A DNA stretch of 64,000 nt from DASUPK01 sp963736305 (GCA_963736305.1 CAVTOD010000002.1:1-64000), one strand, 5' to 3'. Shown: positions 43,201-51,059, counted from the first letter of the stretch. The notes: generated by a model from the sequence alone, not told the origin. Numbers and translations are program-made.

Positions 43201-43620
43201 CGACTCGCCTACGTCGGGATCACGCGGGCGCGCAAGAGGCTCTGGATGACCCACGCGCGGAGCCGCCGCCTCTTCGCCGGACGCGAGACCGGGTTCCCGT
43301 CCCGCTTCCTCTCCGAGCTTCCCGACGACCTCGTCGAGCGCGAGGGCACCCAGGAGCAGGCGATCACGGGCTGGTCGCTGGGCGGCTCCACGGGTCCCAC
43401 GCCGAAGGCCGACCCGTCCCTCTCCTTCGTCACCGGGGACGACATCGTGCACGCCAGCTTCGGCGACGGCGTCGTCACCGCCGTGGAGCCGGGCGGCGTG
43501 ATTGTCGTCCGCTTCGCCAGCGATGGTGCCGAGCGCAAGCTGATGGCCGACTACGCCCCCCTCAAACATCAATCGGGTTCCCCCTCGGCTTCGCCGTCGG
43601 GGGACCCTCGCATCAGCTGA
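40228..43620 (+). CDS. pcrA: UvrD/PcrA-type ATP-dependent DNA helicase with intein
   Basis: 1130 residues; removal of the 363-residue intein gives a 767-residue helicase, normal for PcrA/UvrD. Superfamily 1A motifs: LNTPQREAV, Walker A LILAGAGSGKTRALTHR, ITFTNKAANEMRERV, Walker B LVDEYQDTN, GDEDQ/SVYGFRGA (split by the intein), LEQNYRSSETIL, VTLMTLHNAKGLEYDAVF and AYVGITRARKRLW. The C-terminal Tudor-like segment is GDDIVHASFGDGVVTAVEPGGVIVVRFA. It unwinds DNA in repair and replication-fork restart. The ATG of folD overlaps its stop. Confidence 0.95.
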   Translation: MARGREELKVAPDPAPEQMPGAPVEPGADQVERLLAGLNTPQREAVTFGEGPLLILAGAGSGKTRALTHRIAWLLATGRAHPNEILAITFTNKAANEMRERVSSLIGGVPRRMWVMTFHAACARLLRIEAERLGYTSRFTIYDEADSLRMLKRCMEELEVDTKRYPPRAIRARISDAKNQLIDAETYQEQVGGVFEDMVGQAYRLYERRMLDANSMDFDDLLMRTVNVLELFEDVRRRYRERFKWILVDEYQDTNHAQYRLLQLLAGQDGNLTVVGDEDQCVLEGTQITMGDGSTKPIEEIKPGEMVLSSYGSGDLRPARVLRIHRAHRDTGVEVGTKSGKRLVSTQEHTHFAGYRLGLTPQMHITYLMQKNPVGFRVGTTCVHTNGDRKPRLGLAQRCLQEGADAGWVISTHIDEADARTEEAILAATYGLPPLPFNARKSRPVNGVVASQELLDEVFSTVDTMSGGLRLLADEGLDPSHPHHSAQASTGFRRKLTITLCGDRRGRTPMHRIAMYGEDDGGRALLEDLGLSVRPARKSSKTWRHESAFSDMEALLQRVRMIQQALDPVVTWTARLGRRVTGQGNSLPFAPAGSVRPGMAVFAEGGEFDLITSVATVPVDKPFFDLDVEGTHNYIANGLITHNSVYGFRGAEVRNILEFERDFPDAAVVKLEQNYRSSETILKAANAVISHNTGRLGKHLWSDLGEGEKIHVAELEDEHAEARFVAGEIEELIDQHDLTRDEIAVFYRTNAHSRVLEDILVRYELPYQVIGGTKFYERAEIKDAVAYLQLLVNPADEVSFSRVINSPRRGIGNTSQGRLLAHANTTGRTIWEIALEPETVPGLSGAAIKSIGRFTELIEELRAEFEGGAVADLLRALLERSGYLDALRAERTIEAEGRIENLEELVGVAAEFDANRQVEGPSEIPPLEEFLQAISLYTDQDDMSRDESKVTLMTLHNAKGLEYDAVFIIGCEEGVFPHSRSLEEGNEEEERRLAYVGITRARKRLWMTHARSRRLFAGRETGFPSRFLSELPDDLVEREGTQEQAITGWSLGGSTGPTPKADPSLSFVTGDDIVHASFGDGVVTAVEPGGVIVVRFASDGAERKLMADYAPLKHQSGSPSASPSGDPRIS
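41068..42156 (+). mobile_element. Intein in the UvrD/PcrA helicase
   Basis: 363 codons, in frame, from Cys281 to Asn643, followed by Ser644 of the host protein. It splits the helicase motif GDEDQ/SVYGF. Splicing blocks: first Cys with CVLEGTQITMGDGSTKPIEEI, the block B THxxH-like STQEHTHF, and the C-terminal DLDVEGTHNYIANGLITHN (penultimate His, final Asn). The middle 190 residues lack a clear LAGLIDADG or HNH motif. Base composition is visibly lower in G+C than the flanking gene and codons are less biased, which fits transfer. It must splice out for the helicase to work. Confidence 0.92.
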
Positions 43621-44489
43621 TGGGCGCCACTGTGATCGACGGCAAGGCCGTCGCCGCTTCCGTGCGCGAGCGGGTCCGCGGCGAGGTCGAGGGGCTGTCG
43701 CGCGAGATCGGGAGGCCCCCGGGCCTCGCCACGGTGCTGGTCGGCGACGACCCCGCCTCGGCCATCTACGTGCGCCGCAAGCGGGAGGCGTGTGAGGAGG
43801 TCGGGATCCGCTCCTTCCATAACGAGCCCGACGGCTCCATTTCCCAGGCGGACCTGCTCGATCTCGTGGGAGAGCTCAACGACTCCGATGAGATCGACGG
43901 AATCCTGGTCCAGCTGCCACTTCCGGAGCAGATCGATGCCGCTGCGATCGTCAACGCGCTCGACCCGGACAAGGACGTCGACGGGCTGACGCCGATCAGC
44001 GCGGGCAGGCTCGCCCGCGGAGAGCCGGGCCTGGTGCCCTGCACGCCGCAGGGAATCATGGAGCTGCTCTCCTCGGCAGGGGTGGATCCAGCCGGCAAGG
44101 AGGCCGTGATTGTCGGGCGCTCCAATCTGGTCGGGCGCCCCGTCTTCTCCCTGCTGCTCGGCGCCAACGCGACGGTGACGATCTGCCACAGCCGCACGCG
44201 AGACCTCGGCGAGGTCTGCCGGCGCGCGGAGATCCTGGTTGCCGCCGCGGGCCGGCCCAAGCTGATCGGCGGCGACATGGTGCGTCCTGGCGCAACAGTG
44301 ATCGACGTCGGCACCAACCGCACCGATGACGGACTCGTCGGCGACGTCGACTTCGATGCGGCCGTGGAGGTCGCGGGCGCCATCACGCCCGTCCCCGGAG
44401 GCGTCGGGCCGATGACCATCGCGATGCTCCTGGCGAACACCGTCCAGGCGGCCCGTGGCCGTCTGACGGCGCCCGCCGCGAGTGCTTGA
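43620..44489 (+). CDS. folD: Methylenetetrahydrofolate dehydrogenase/cyclohydrolase
   Basis: 289 residues of the bifunctional FolD. Marks: YVRRKREACEEVGI with the active-site Tyr and Lys, the signature loop DGILVQLPLPEQID, DKDVDGLTPISAGRLARG, PCTPQGIMELL, VIVGRSNLVGRPV and TPVPGGVGPMTIAMLL. It interconverts one-carbon folates with NADP. The ATG overlaps the helicase stop by one base. A separate set of membrane genes follows after 33 bp. Confidence 0.95.
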   Translation: MGATVIDGKAVAASVRERVRGEVEGLSREIGRPPGLATVLVGDDPASAIYVRRKREACEEVGIRSFHNEPDGSISQADLLDLVGELNDSDEIDGILVQLPLPEQIDAAAIVNALDPDKDVDGLTPISAGRLARGEPGLVPCTPQGIMELLSSAGVDPAGKEAVIVGRSNLVGRPVFSLLLGANATVTICHSRTRDLGEVCRRAEILVAAAGRPKLIGGDMVRPGATVIDVGTNRTDDGLVGDVDFDAAVEVAGAITPVPGGVGPMTIAMLLANTVQAARGRLTAPAASA

Positions 44490-44522
44490 ATCCCCCCGTC
44501 AAATCCATCGACGGAGGCTGAC

Positions 44523-45227
44523 TTGGACTCATCAAGGCTTCGCACGGGGGAGATCGTCGCCGGGCTAGGCGGCGTCGCCCTGTTCGTGTTCCTGTTCTTC
44601 GATTGGTTCGGCGGCGGCGCGGAGGTGAGCGGCAGCCTGGTGAACGGCACCGCGACGCTCTCGCATCCGGGGATCAGCGGCTGGGACGCACTGGCCGATC
44701 TGCCGGGCTTCCTGATCATTCTCTCCGGCGTCTCCGGGATCGCATTGGCCTGTCTGGCCGCTGCGGGACAGAGGGTGAACATCCCCGCCCGCCGCGGGGC
44801 GGTCACCGCCCTGCTCGGCACCCTGGCGGTGCTGCTGATCCTCTGGCGGATGTTCGCCGGGTCGCCCACGCTCAAGATCGGCGTGTTCCTGGGACTCGCG
44901 GCCGCGATCGCGATCACCGCCGGCGCCCTGATGGCGCTCGATGAGGAAGGCTTCCAGCCGCTGGTCGCCGTCGCCGGCGGCCCCACCCGGGCCGCATCGG
45001 CCAGCGCACCGGCGGCGACGCCGCCCGCGCCCGCCGCGATACCGGCCACCGGCTCGACCGGCTCCAGCGGCTCCACCACGACCAAGCGCTCGACGGCGAA
45101 GAAGAAGCCGGCCGCGCGGTCGGGTTCGAAGGCGAAGTCTGCGAGCTCTCGCTCCAGCTCGACCAAGAAGAAGCCGAGCTCGTCGCGCTCGAGCGGCAGG
45201 AAGAGCTCGTCGAGCCGCAAGAAGTAG
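44523..45227 (+). CDS. Four-helix membrane protein with Ser/Lys-rich tail (tandem paralogue 1)
   Basis: 234 residues starting at TTG with GGAGG upstream. Four membrane helices (near 10-30, 60-82, 91-108, 115-138) with the shared start RTGEIVAGLGGVALFVFLFFDWFG match the next three genes. It alone has a C-terminal tail of 90 residues, first A/P-rich, then S and K only (KKKPSSSRSSGRKSSSSRKK), very basic, likely binding nucleic acid or wall polymers. No family name is known to me. Inside/outside orientation is not settled. Confidence 0.6.
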   Translation: MDSSRLRTGEIVAGLGGVALFVFLFFDWFGGGAEVSGSLVNGTATLSHPGISGWDALADLPGFLIILSGVSGIALACLAAAGQRVNIPARRGAVTALLGTLAVLLILWRMFAGSPTLKIGVFLGLAAAIAITAGALMALDEEGFQPLVAVAGGPTRAASASAPAATPPAPAAIPATGSTGSSGSTTTKRSTAKKKPAARSGSKAKSASSRSSSTKKKPSSSRSSGRKSSSSRKK

Positions 45228-45263
45228 CCGGCTGAGATATCCGAAAATCGAGGGAGGACGAAC

Positions 45264-45710
45264 ATGACTGGAAGGTTGTCTCAGGGGCAGTTGATCGCCG
45301 GCATCGGAGCCATCGTGCTCCTCGTTGCGATGTTCCTGCCCTGGATCGGGGTGAGCGGCCCATCGCTTCCGGCCGGGATCACCGTGCCCGGCGGCGTCAG
45401 CACCGGAAGCACCTCGGAGAACATCTGGAAGGGCTCCACGCTCGACGTCTATCTGCTGATCACCGTGATCGTGGCGGCGCTGCCGGCGCTCCTGGCCCTC
45501 ACCGACAGCTCGGAGGAGTTCTCCTTCGTCTCCGCCGCGACGTTCCTGTTCGGGGTCGTGGGAGTGATCCTGATCGCCGCTTTCCTGACCGTCGACTTTC
45601 CCGATGGCGCTGATCGTAAGATCGGCGCATTCATCGGCCTGGGGGCCGCCATTGCGATCGCGGTGGGCGGTTTCAGGGCCATGCAGGAAGAGGTCGCCGG
45701 GGAGATATAG
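45264..45710 (+). CDS. Four-helix membrane protein (tandem paralogue 2)
   Basis: 148 residues, ATG with GGGAGGA. Begins TGRLSQGQLIAGIGAIVLLVAMFLPWIGVSG, then an outside loop, and three more helices ending DRKIGAFIGLGAAIAIAVGGFRAMQEE. It is close in plan to paralogues 1, 3 and 4. A duplicated array of one protein with divergent loops suggests a complex of different subunits, but there is no direct evidence. Confidence 0.6.
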   Translation: MTGRLSQGQLIAGIGAIVLLVAMFLPWIGVSGPSLPAGITVPGGVSTGSTSENIWKGSTLDVYLLITVIVAALPALLALTDSSEEFSFVSAATFLFGVVGVILIAAFLTVDFPDGADRKIGAFIGLGAAIAIAVGGFRAMQEEVAGEI

Positions 45711-45740
45711 GCTCGGTCCAGTCAAGACAGAGGAGGACAG

Positions 45741-46178
45741 TTGGACGCGAATAGGTTGTCTCAGGGGCAGCTCGTCGCCGCGGTTGCGGCGATCGCCCTC
45801 TTCATCATCAGCTTCCTGCCCTGGTTCGGCATTTCTGGCGCCGTCACCGTGGGCGGGACGACGATCGGCGGATCCCAGAACTTCAGCCTCTGGAAGGCTG
45901 AGAACCCACTCGACATCTATCTGCTGATCGTGATTCTCGTGGCACTGGTGCCGGCGGTTCTGGCCCTGATGGGCGACGGCGCCGATGCGCCGATGGCCTC
46001 GATGGCCACCGCGCTCCTGGCGGGCGTCGGCACCCTCCTCATCCTGTACCAGGTGTTCGACACGCCGGGCGACCTCGACCGCAAGATCGGCCTGTTCCTC
46101 GGCCTGATCGCGTGCGCCGGGATCGCCGTGGGCGGCTACCTGACGATGCAGGACACCGCCGGAGGAGACCGGTACTGA
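45741..46178 (+). CDS. Four-helix membrane protein (tandem paralogue 3)
   Basis: 145 residues, TTG start after GAGGAGG. Begins DANRLSQGQLVAAVAAIALFIISFLPWFGISG and ends DRKIGLFLGLIACAGIAVGGYLTMQDT, very like paralogue 2. The stop TGA overlaps the next start as CTGA. The conserved FLPWxGxSG turn after helix 1 and the DRKIG motif before helix 4 define the family in this window. Confidence 0.6.
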   Translation: MDANRLSQGQLVAAVAAIALFIISFLPWFGISGAVTVGGTTIGGSQNFSLWKAENPLDIYLLIVILVALVPAVLALMGDGADAPMASMATALLAGVGTLLILYQVFDTPGDLDRKIGLFLGLIACAGIAVGGYLTMQDTAGGDRY

Positions 46179-46588
46179 CTCGAGGTTTGAGGCCGGGCGA
46201 GTTGGCCGGGGCCATCGGCGGCCTCGGCCTCCTCGCCGCGGGCTTCCTTCCGTGGTACTCGGCGGGCGGCGAGAACGCGACCGCCTGGCAGGCGTTCAGC
46301 ATCACGGACGTGATCCTGGCCGCCGCCGCGGTCATGGGAATGTCCGTCGCGTTGTGCGTCCTGGCCCGCCTCTCGGTCAGCTATCCGTTCGCCGGGTCCT
46401 CGGTCGCGACCGGATTCGGCGCCGTGGCGGTCATCCTGATCGTCTACCGGATGATCGATCCGCCCGGTGGCGGCGGGGTGGATCTCGAGATCGGCGCCTG
46501 GGCGGGGCTCGTCTGCGCGGCTGCGATCACGATCGGTGGCTACATGGGAATGCAGCCGATGAAGAGCCCGCGGGCGTCAGCCGCTTAG
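46175..46588 (+). CDS. Four-helix membrane protein (tandem paralogue 4), CTG start
   Basis: About 137 residues. No ATG, GTG or TTG lies near the alignable start; CTG 46175 has GGAGGAG 7 nt upstream, overlaps the previous stop (CTGA) and gives TRGLRPGELAGAIGGLGLLAAGFLPWYSAGG, which lines up with the starts of paralogues 2 and 3. A TTG at 46187 would cut off four residues. The fourth helix is preceded by DLEIGAWAGL. The gene end overlaps the convergent GMC oxidoreductase by 12 bp. Confidence 0.5.
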   Translation: MTRGLRPGELAGAIGGLGLLAAGFLPWYSAGGENATAWQAFSITDVILAAAAVMGMSVALCVLARLSVSYPFAGSSVATGFGAVAVILIVYRMIDPPGGGGVDLEIGAWAGLVCAAAITIGGYMGMQPMKSPRASAA

Positions 46589-48439
46589 CGCTGCGCCGAC
46601 GTCGCCCGCCACGAGGGTGGCGCAGGCGATGATCGTCATCATCGGGTTGACCCCGACGGACGTCGGCAGCAGGCTCGCGTCCGCCACGTAGAGATTCTCA
46701 ATGCCCCGGACGGCGCCGCGCGAGTCGCAGACGCTCGTGTCCGGATTGGATCCCATGCGGGCGCTGCTCATCGGGTGGAACGCCTCGAGGCGCAGGTCAG
46801 CGGGTCTCAGGCTCATCGACTCGAACTCGGCGAGCTTGCCGCGGGGAATCTCCGAGACCGGGCCCACGTTGGGATAGACCTCGGTGGCACCGGCTGCGAA
46901 GTGAACCTCGGCGGCCCGCGCGATGCCGAACTGGATCGTCCGCGCCTCGTCCGCGAGCAGGCCGTAGGAGAGCCGCAGCGAGCCGTTGGAGGTCAGGCCC
47001 ACCCGCCCCTCAGAGCGATCGTGGAGATGCACCCCAATCGAGGCGATGTGGCCGTAGTTGGCGACGCGGTCCGAGAAGGCGGCGCCCACGCCAGGCAGCC
47101 ATTGGGCGCCAAAGGAGAGCGGAGTGAAGGTCGCCTCGAGCAAGATCCCCTCCGGCTGCCACTGATCCACGTAGTAGCTCTGCATCACCCCGTCCCAGCC
47201 CCGGACCTCCTCCTCGTACCGTGCGCCGATCCACGCCGCCGGATGGATGTGGAGGTGCCGCCCCAGCGCCGGGTGGCTGATGCCCGATCGGAGGAGGAGC
47301 TCCGGCGTGCCGAAGGCGCCGCCGGCGCTGATCACCGCCTTGGCGCGTACCTGCCAGTCCCGCCCTGGAGGCGTTGATCCGGCCGCGGTGTTTGTGGCGG
47401 CCGAATATGAGGCCTTGGCCTCCTGGGCGGCGGTGGTCGGCATGCCGGCCCGGCAGGCGAGTCCGGTGGCGCGGCCGTCCTCGGTGAGGATGCGCTGTAC
47501 CTGGACCCCGGCACGTACCCGAGCGCCCGCGGCGACGGCGCGGGGGAGATAGGAGACGTGGGTGGCGCGCTTGGCGTCGATCTCGCAGCCGAGTGGACAG
47601 GAGCTGCACTGAACGCACTTCCCGGCGTTTCGGCTGATCGGCCCGCCGCTGGCGCCCAGGGCCTTGGCTCCCTCTGCGCAGAGCTGTCCGTTGCGGCCCA
47701 GGGTCTCGAGGTTGAGAGGCGTGACGGCAAGCACCTTCTCCGCCTCGGAGTAGAAGCGCCCAAGATCGCCGGCCCACTCGATTCCGCAGGCATCGCGCCA
47801 CTCGTCCAGAACCTCCCGTGGCGCGCGGAAGCACGTGCCCGAGTTGATCACGGTGGTCCCGCCGACCGTGCGGCCGACCGGGATCGGAATTGCCGGCTTT
47901 CCCGAGGCGATCGTCATCCCGCCGTCGCGGTAGAGCAGCGGCAGTCCGTCGAGCGGGTCGGTCGGGTAGCTCGTGTGGTCGACGTAGGGTCCGGACTCGA
48001 GCACCATCACGTCGAGACCAGCCTGGGCCAGGATCGACGCCGCGGCCGCACCGCCCGCACCGGAGCCGACGATCGCGACGTCGCAATCCTCCCCGGCTCC
48101 GCGAGGCTCGAGGTCGCCCACGCCGGTCGACGACGGCTGCGGCTCGCCCTCCGCGACGGCGCAGCGGGATTCGAATCCGACCGCGGACTGGACGCGCGCG
48201 TCACGCGCCCAGCCGATCATCGCGAGCAGCTTTGCCAGTAGGAGAAGGTCGCGGTAGAGCGAGAAGCGGGAGGTCTCCATCTTCGCCATGTACTGCGAAC
48301 GCGCCTCGACGCTCATGCGGCTGAAGCGCCAGGGGAACGGCAGGAACTCGAAGGTGCGAAGGGCGAGACGCACCACCTGCACGGTCCTGGCCGGCATCCG
48401 GGCGAGGAAGCGGGCGAGCGGCTCGGCAACCGGCACCAC
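46577..48439 (-). CDS. GMC family FAD-dependent oxidoreductase
   Basis: 620 residues from the annotated GTG. FAD-binding start DVAIVGSGAGGAAAASILAQAGLDVMVLESG, the VGRTVGGTTVINSGTCFR motif, the cysteine set GKCVQCSSCPLGCEIDAKR, AGGAFGTPELLLRSG, and the C-terminal HPMSSARMG and NLYVADASLLPTSVGVNPMMTI are GMC/choline dehydrogenase-type marks. It oxidises an alcohol or sugar; substrate unknown. The same frame stays open to 48538 and encodes ELRTLRAIAEAIAPGEDG, which looks like the N-terminus of this type. The true start is therefore probably upstream, maybe a CTG at 48499. Confidence 0.85.
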   Translation of the reverse strand: MVPVAEPLARFLARMPARTVQVVRLALRTFEFLPFPWRFSRMSVEARSQYMAKMETSRFSLYRDLLLLAKLLAMIGWARDARVQSAVGFESRCAVAEGEPQPSSTGVGDLEPRGAGEDCDVAIVGSGAGGAAAASILAQAGLDVMVLESGPYVDHTSYPTDPLDGLPLLYRDGGMTIASGKPAIPIPVGRTVGGTTVINSGTCFRAPREVLDEWRDACGIEWAGDLGRFYSEAEKVLAVTPLNLETLGRNGQLCAEGAKALGASGGPISRNAGKCVQCSSCPLGCEIDAKRATHVSYLPRAVAAGARVRAGVQVQRILTEDGRATGLACRAGMPTTAAQEAKASYSAATNTAAGSTPPGRDWQVRAKAVISAGGAFGTPELLLRSGISHPALGRHLHIHPAAWIGARYEEEVRGWDGVMQSYYVDQWQPEGILLEATFTPLSFGAQWLPGVGAAFSDRVANYGHIASIGVHLHDRSEGRVGLTSNGSLRLSYGLLADEARTIQFGIARAAEVHFAAGATEVYPNVGPVSEIPRGKLAEFESMSLRPADLRLEAFHPMSSARMGSNPDTSVCDSRGAVRGIENLYVADASLLPTSVGVNPMMTIIACATLVAGDVGAALSG

Positions 48440-48538
48440 GGTCTCAGCCGCGGGCAGGCCGTCCTCACCAGGGGCGATTGCCTCCGCGATCGCTCGCAGA
48501 GTCCTGAGCTCGGCGGCCCGGAGCCCCGGCGGGCGCCT

Positions 48539-48979
48539 TCAGGGAGGAGCGGCGGGAGAGCCGATCCGGCCGGCCAGCGACCAGAGCAGCAGCGAGGCGA
48601 AGACGAGCGAACCGTCGACGATCCCGTTGAGCAGGTAGGCGAAGACGTCGTCCTCGATGAAGAAGATCAGCGAGGTGATCGAGGAGGCGGCCTTGCCGGC
48701 CGCCAGCGCCAGGATCATCGGGCGGTAGCGGACGACGTCGGCCTGGGCGATCAGGGCGATCGCAGTGATCACCACCATGTAGGCGAAGCCGAGTGAGAGC
48801 CAGAGACGCTCTTCCGTCTTCGGCGCCGCGGTGTGGAAGCCGAAGTGGTGACCGAGCTCGGTGATCCTGTCGAGCGTCCCGTCAGGCCACGCGATGAAGA
48901 AGAAGCCTGTGATCGCGAACCCGACGGCCATCAGGCGCAGGTTGAGGACGACGAACCGCTCGGCTTTCTCCCCCGTCAT
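48539..48979 (-). CDS. Four-helix membrane protein
   Basis: 146 residues with hydrophobic stretches near 12-30, 58-80, 88-108 and 113-138; the first loop is WPDGTLDRITELGHHFGFHTAAPKTEERLW with four histidines. No family recognised. Its stop overlaps the open frame of the oxidoreductase, so it is the first gene of a two-gene unit with it and may supply a membrane anchor. It is divergent from gatC by 68 bp. Confidence 0.55.
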   Translation of the reverse strand: MTGEKAERFVVLNLRLMAVGFAITGFFFIAWPDGTLDRITELGHHFGFHTAAPKTEERLWLSLGFAYMVVITAIALIAQADVVRYRPMILALAAGKAASSITSLIFFIEDDVFAYLLNGIVDGSLVFASLLLWSLAGRIGSPAAPP

Positions 48980-49035
48980 CGCGGCGGGATCCTATCCTGG
49001 CCTTCGTGCACCCGTCTGATGCGGGGGCCGCCTCC

Positions 49036-49041
49036 TATGAT
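49036..49041 (+). promoter_or_regulatory. -10 element of gatC
   Basis: TATGAT, five of six consensus bases, 6 nt before ATG 49048. Confidence 0.5.
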
Positions 49042-49047
49042 CAGCTC

Positions 49048-49332
49048 ATGATCGAGCGAGAGCAGGTCGAGCACGTCGCCAAGCTGGCGCGCCTCAAGCT
49101 GACCGACGAAGAGGTCGAGCGCATGGCCGCCGAGCTGTCCGGGATCCTCGAGCACGTCGAGCACATTGCCGAGCTCGACCTCGACGGGGTCGAGCCCACC
49201 TCTCATGTGATCGCCCTGGAGAACGTGCTGCGGCCCGACGAGGCTCGGCCGAGCTGGAAGCGCGATGAGATGCTCGAGCGTGCGCCCGATCCGGCCTCCG
49301 GCGCCTTCCGAGTCCCCTCGCCTCAGGCGTAG
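49048..49332 (+). CDS. gatC: Glutamyl-tRNA(Gln)/aspartyl-tRNA(Asn) amidotransferase subunit C
   Basis: 94 residues. Typical helix pair REQVEHVAKLARLKLTDEEVERMAAELSGILEHVEHIAELDLDGVEPTSHV, then the belt segment VLRPDEARPSWKRDEMLERAPDP. A GTG at 49006 is possible but ATG 49048 gives the family length and the leaderless spacing. GatC holds GatA to GatB. Confidence 0.93.
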   Translation: MIEREQVEHVAKLARLKLTDEEVERMAAELSGILEHVEHIAELDLDGVEPTSHVIALENVLRPDEARPSWKRDEMLERAPDPASGAFRVPSPQA

Positions 49333-50769
49333 ATGGCGAGCGAGCTGATCGACATGACGGTCGCGGAGGCGGCCGATCGAATCCGCGGCGGCGAGCTCGC
49401 CGCGGACGAGTACTTCGACGCCTATCGCCAGGCGGCCGCCGGGGACTCGCTGAACGCCTTCCTCTGGACGGCCGAGGAACCGGAGGAGGCCGGCGACGGC
49501 CCCCTCGGCGGAATCCCGGTCGCCGTCAAGGACATCTTCTGCACCGAGGGGATCCCGACCACGGCCGGCTCGCGGATCCTCGAGGGCTACCGGCCGCCGT
49601 ACACGGCGACGGCCGTTCGCAAGCTGCGCGAGGCCGGGGCTCGCGTGCTCGGCAAGGCGAACATGGACGAGTTCGCGATGGGTTCCTCCAACGAGAACTC
49701 GGCGTACGGGCCGGTGCTCAACCCGTGGGATTCCGGGCGCGTGCCTGGAGGGTCGTCGGGTGGCAGCGCCGCCGCCGTCGCCGGCCGCCTCGCGCCCTGC
49801 GCGATCGGGACGGACACCGGCGGCTCGATCCGCCAGCCGGCCGCGCTCTGCGGCATCGTCGGCATGAAGCCCACCTACGGCGCCGTCTCGCGCTACGGGA
49901 TGATCGCCTTCGCCTCCTCGCTCGACCAGTGCGGCCCGCTGACCAGGGACGTCACCGACGCCGCTCTGCTCCTGCAGGCTGTGGAGGGGCGCGATCCCTG
50001 CGATTCGACCTCCACCGGCATCGACGGGGGCATCCAGGTCCCAAGCCGCACGGATCTGAAAGGGCTCAGCTTCGGCATCCCGAAGGAGCTGGCATCGGAG
50101 GCCGAGGGGATCGAGTCCGGCGTCAAGGAGGTCTTCGAGCGCACCGTCGCCCTGATCGAGGAGCTCGGGGGCGAGGTCTCGGAGACCGAGCTGCCCCACG
50201 CGCCACACGGCATCTCTGCGTACTACGTGCTGGCGCCCGCGGAGGCCTCGGCGAACCTGGCGCGCTTCGACGGCGTCCGCTACGGAATGCGGGTGAACGG
50301 CGACGACCTCACCGAGATGTACGAGGAGACGCGCGCAAAGGGCTTCGGCGACGAGGTGAAGCGCCGGATCATGCTCGGCACGTACGCGCTCTCCTCGGGC
50401 TACTACGAGGCCTACTACGGCCGCGCCCAGCGCGTGCGCACGAAGATCGCCGAGGACTTCTCGAAGGCGTTCGAGCGCTTCGACTTCGTGGTCACCCCGA
50501 CCTCGCCGACGGTGGCCTTCAGGCTCGGCGCGAAGACCGACGACCCGCTGGCGATGTACATGAACGACTACTGCACGGTCCCCATGCCCCTGGCGGGCAT
50601 CCCCGCGATCTCGATCCCGGCCGGCGTGGCCGCCCCCGACGAGGGAGGCCCGGAGCTGCCGGTCGGCTTCCAGATCGCCGGACCGGCGTTCAGCGACTCG
50701 GCGATGCTCGACGCGGCCCATGCGCTGGAGGGAGCGATCGGGTTCCGGCGGAACGGGGGGTCGGCGTGA
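49333..50769 (+). CDS. gatA: Amidotransferase subunit A
   Basis: 478 residues of the amidase signature family. The Ser-cisSer-Lys triad is visible: lysine in IPVAVKDIFCTEGIPTTAGS, serines in GGSSGGSAAAVAGRLAPCAIGTDTGGSIRQPAA. It frees ammonia from glutamine for GatB. It follows gatC with no gap and overlaps the zincin gene by 4 nt. Confidence 0.96.
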   Translation: MASELIDMTVAEAADRIRGGELAADEYFDAYRQAAAGDSLNAFLWTAEEPEEAGDGPLGGIPVAVKDIFCTEGIPTTAGSRILEGYRPPYTATAVRKLREAGARVLGKANMDEFAMGSSNENSAYGPVLNPWDSGRVPGGSSGGSAAAVAGRLAPCAIGTDTGGSIRQPAALCGIVGMKPTYGAVSRYGMIAFASSLDQCGPLTRDVTDAALLLQAVEGRDPCDSTSTGIDGGIQVPSRTDLKGLSFGIPKELASEAEGIESGVKEVFERTVALIEELGGEVSETELPHAPHGISAYYVLAPAEASANLARFDGVRYGMRVNGDDLTEMYEETRAKGFGDEVKRRIMLGTYALSSGYYEAYYGRAQRVRTKIAEDFSKAFERFDFVVTPTSPTVAFRLGAKTDDPLAMYMNDYCTVPMPLAGIPAISIPAGVAAPDEGGPELPVGFQIAGPAFSDSAMLDAAHALEGAIGFRRNGGSA

Positions 50770-51059
50770 GGGACTCGATGCAGATGACCGACGAGGAGTT
50801 CCGGGCTGCCGTCCAGGAGGCCCTCGACGCGCTGCCGCCCGAGATCGCCTCGAAGCTCACCAACGTGGCGGTGATCGTGGAGGATCGCCATCCAAGCGGC
50901 CGCCTGCTCGGCCTCTTCGATCCACGGGGCGGGCTGCAGCGGATCATCATCTACCGCGAGCACCACACCGACGCCGAGAGCGTCCGGACGACGGTTCTGC
51001 ACGAGATCGGGCACTACTTCGGCGCGGACGAGGCGACCGTCAGGGGGTGGGGTCTGTGA
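50766..51059 (+). CDS. Zincin-type metallopeptidase in the gat operon
   Basis: About 97 residues. MTDEEFRAAVQEALDALPPEIASKLTNVAVIVEDRHPSGRLLGLFDPRGGLQRIIIYREHH leads to VRTTVLHEIGHYFGADEATVRG, with HExxHxxG, the active site of the Zincin_1 (DUF1025) family. It starts at GTG 50766 (GTGA overlap with gatA) or an ATG at 50778/50784. Its TGA overlaps the gatB ATG. Function is unknown; a place inside gatCAB suggests a link to translation quality control, but that is inference. Confidence 0.85.
   Translation: MRDSMQMTDEEFRAAVQEALDALPPEIASKLTNVAVIVEDRHPSGRLLGLFDPRGGLQRIIIYREHHTDAESVRTTVLHEIGHYFGADEATVRGWGL

Noticed and set aside
48976..50721. 581-residue minus-strand frame
   Set aside because: Antisense to gatC and gatA; shadow composition.
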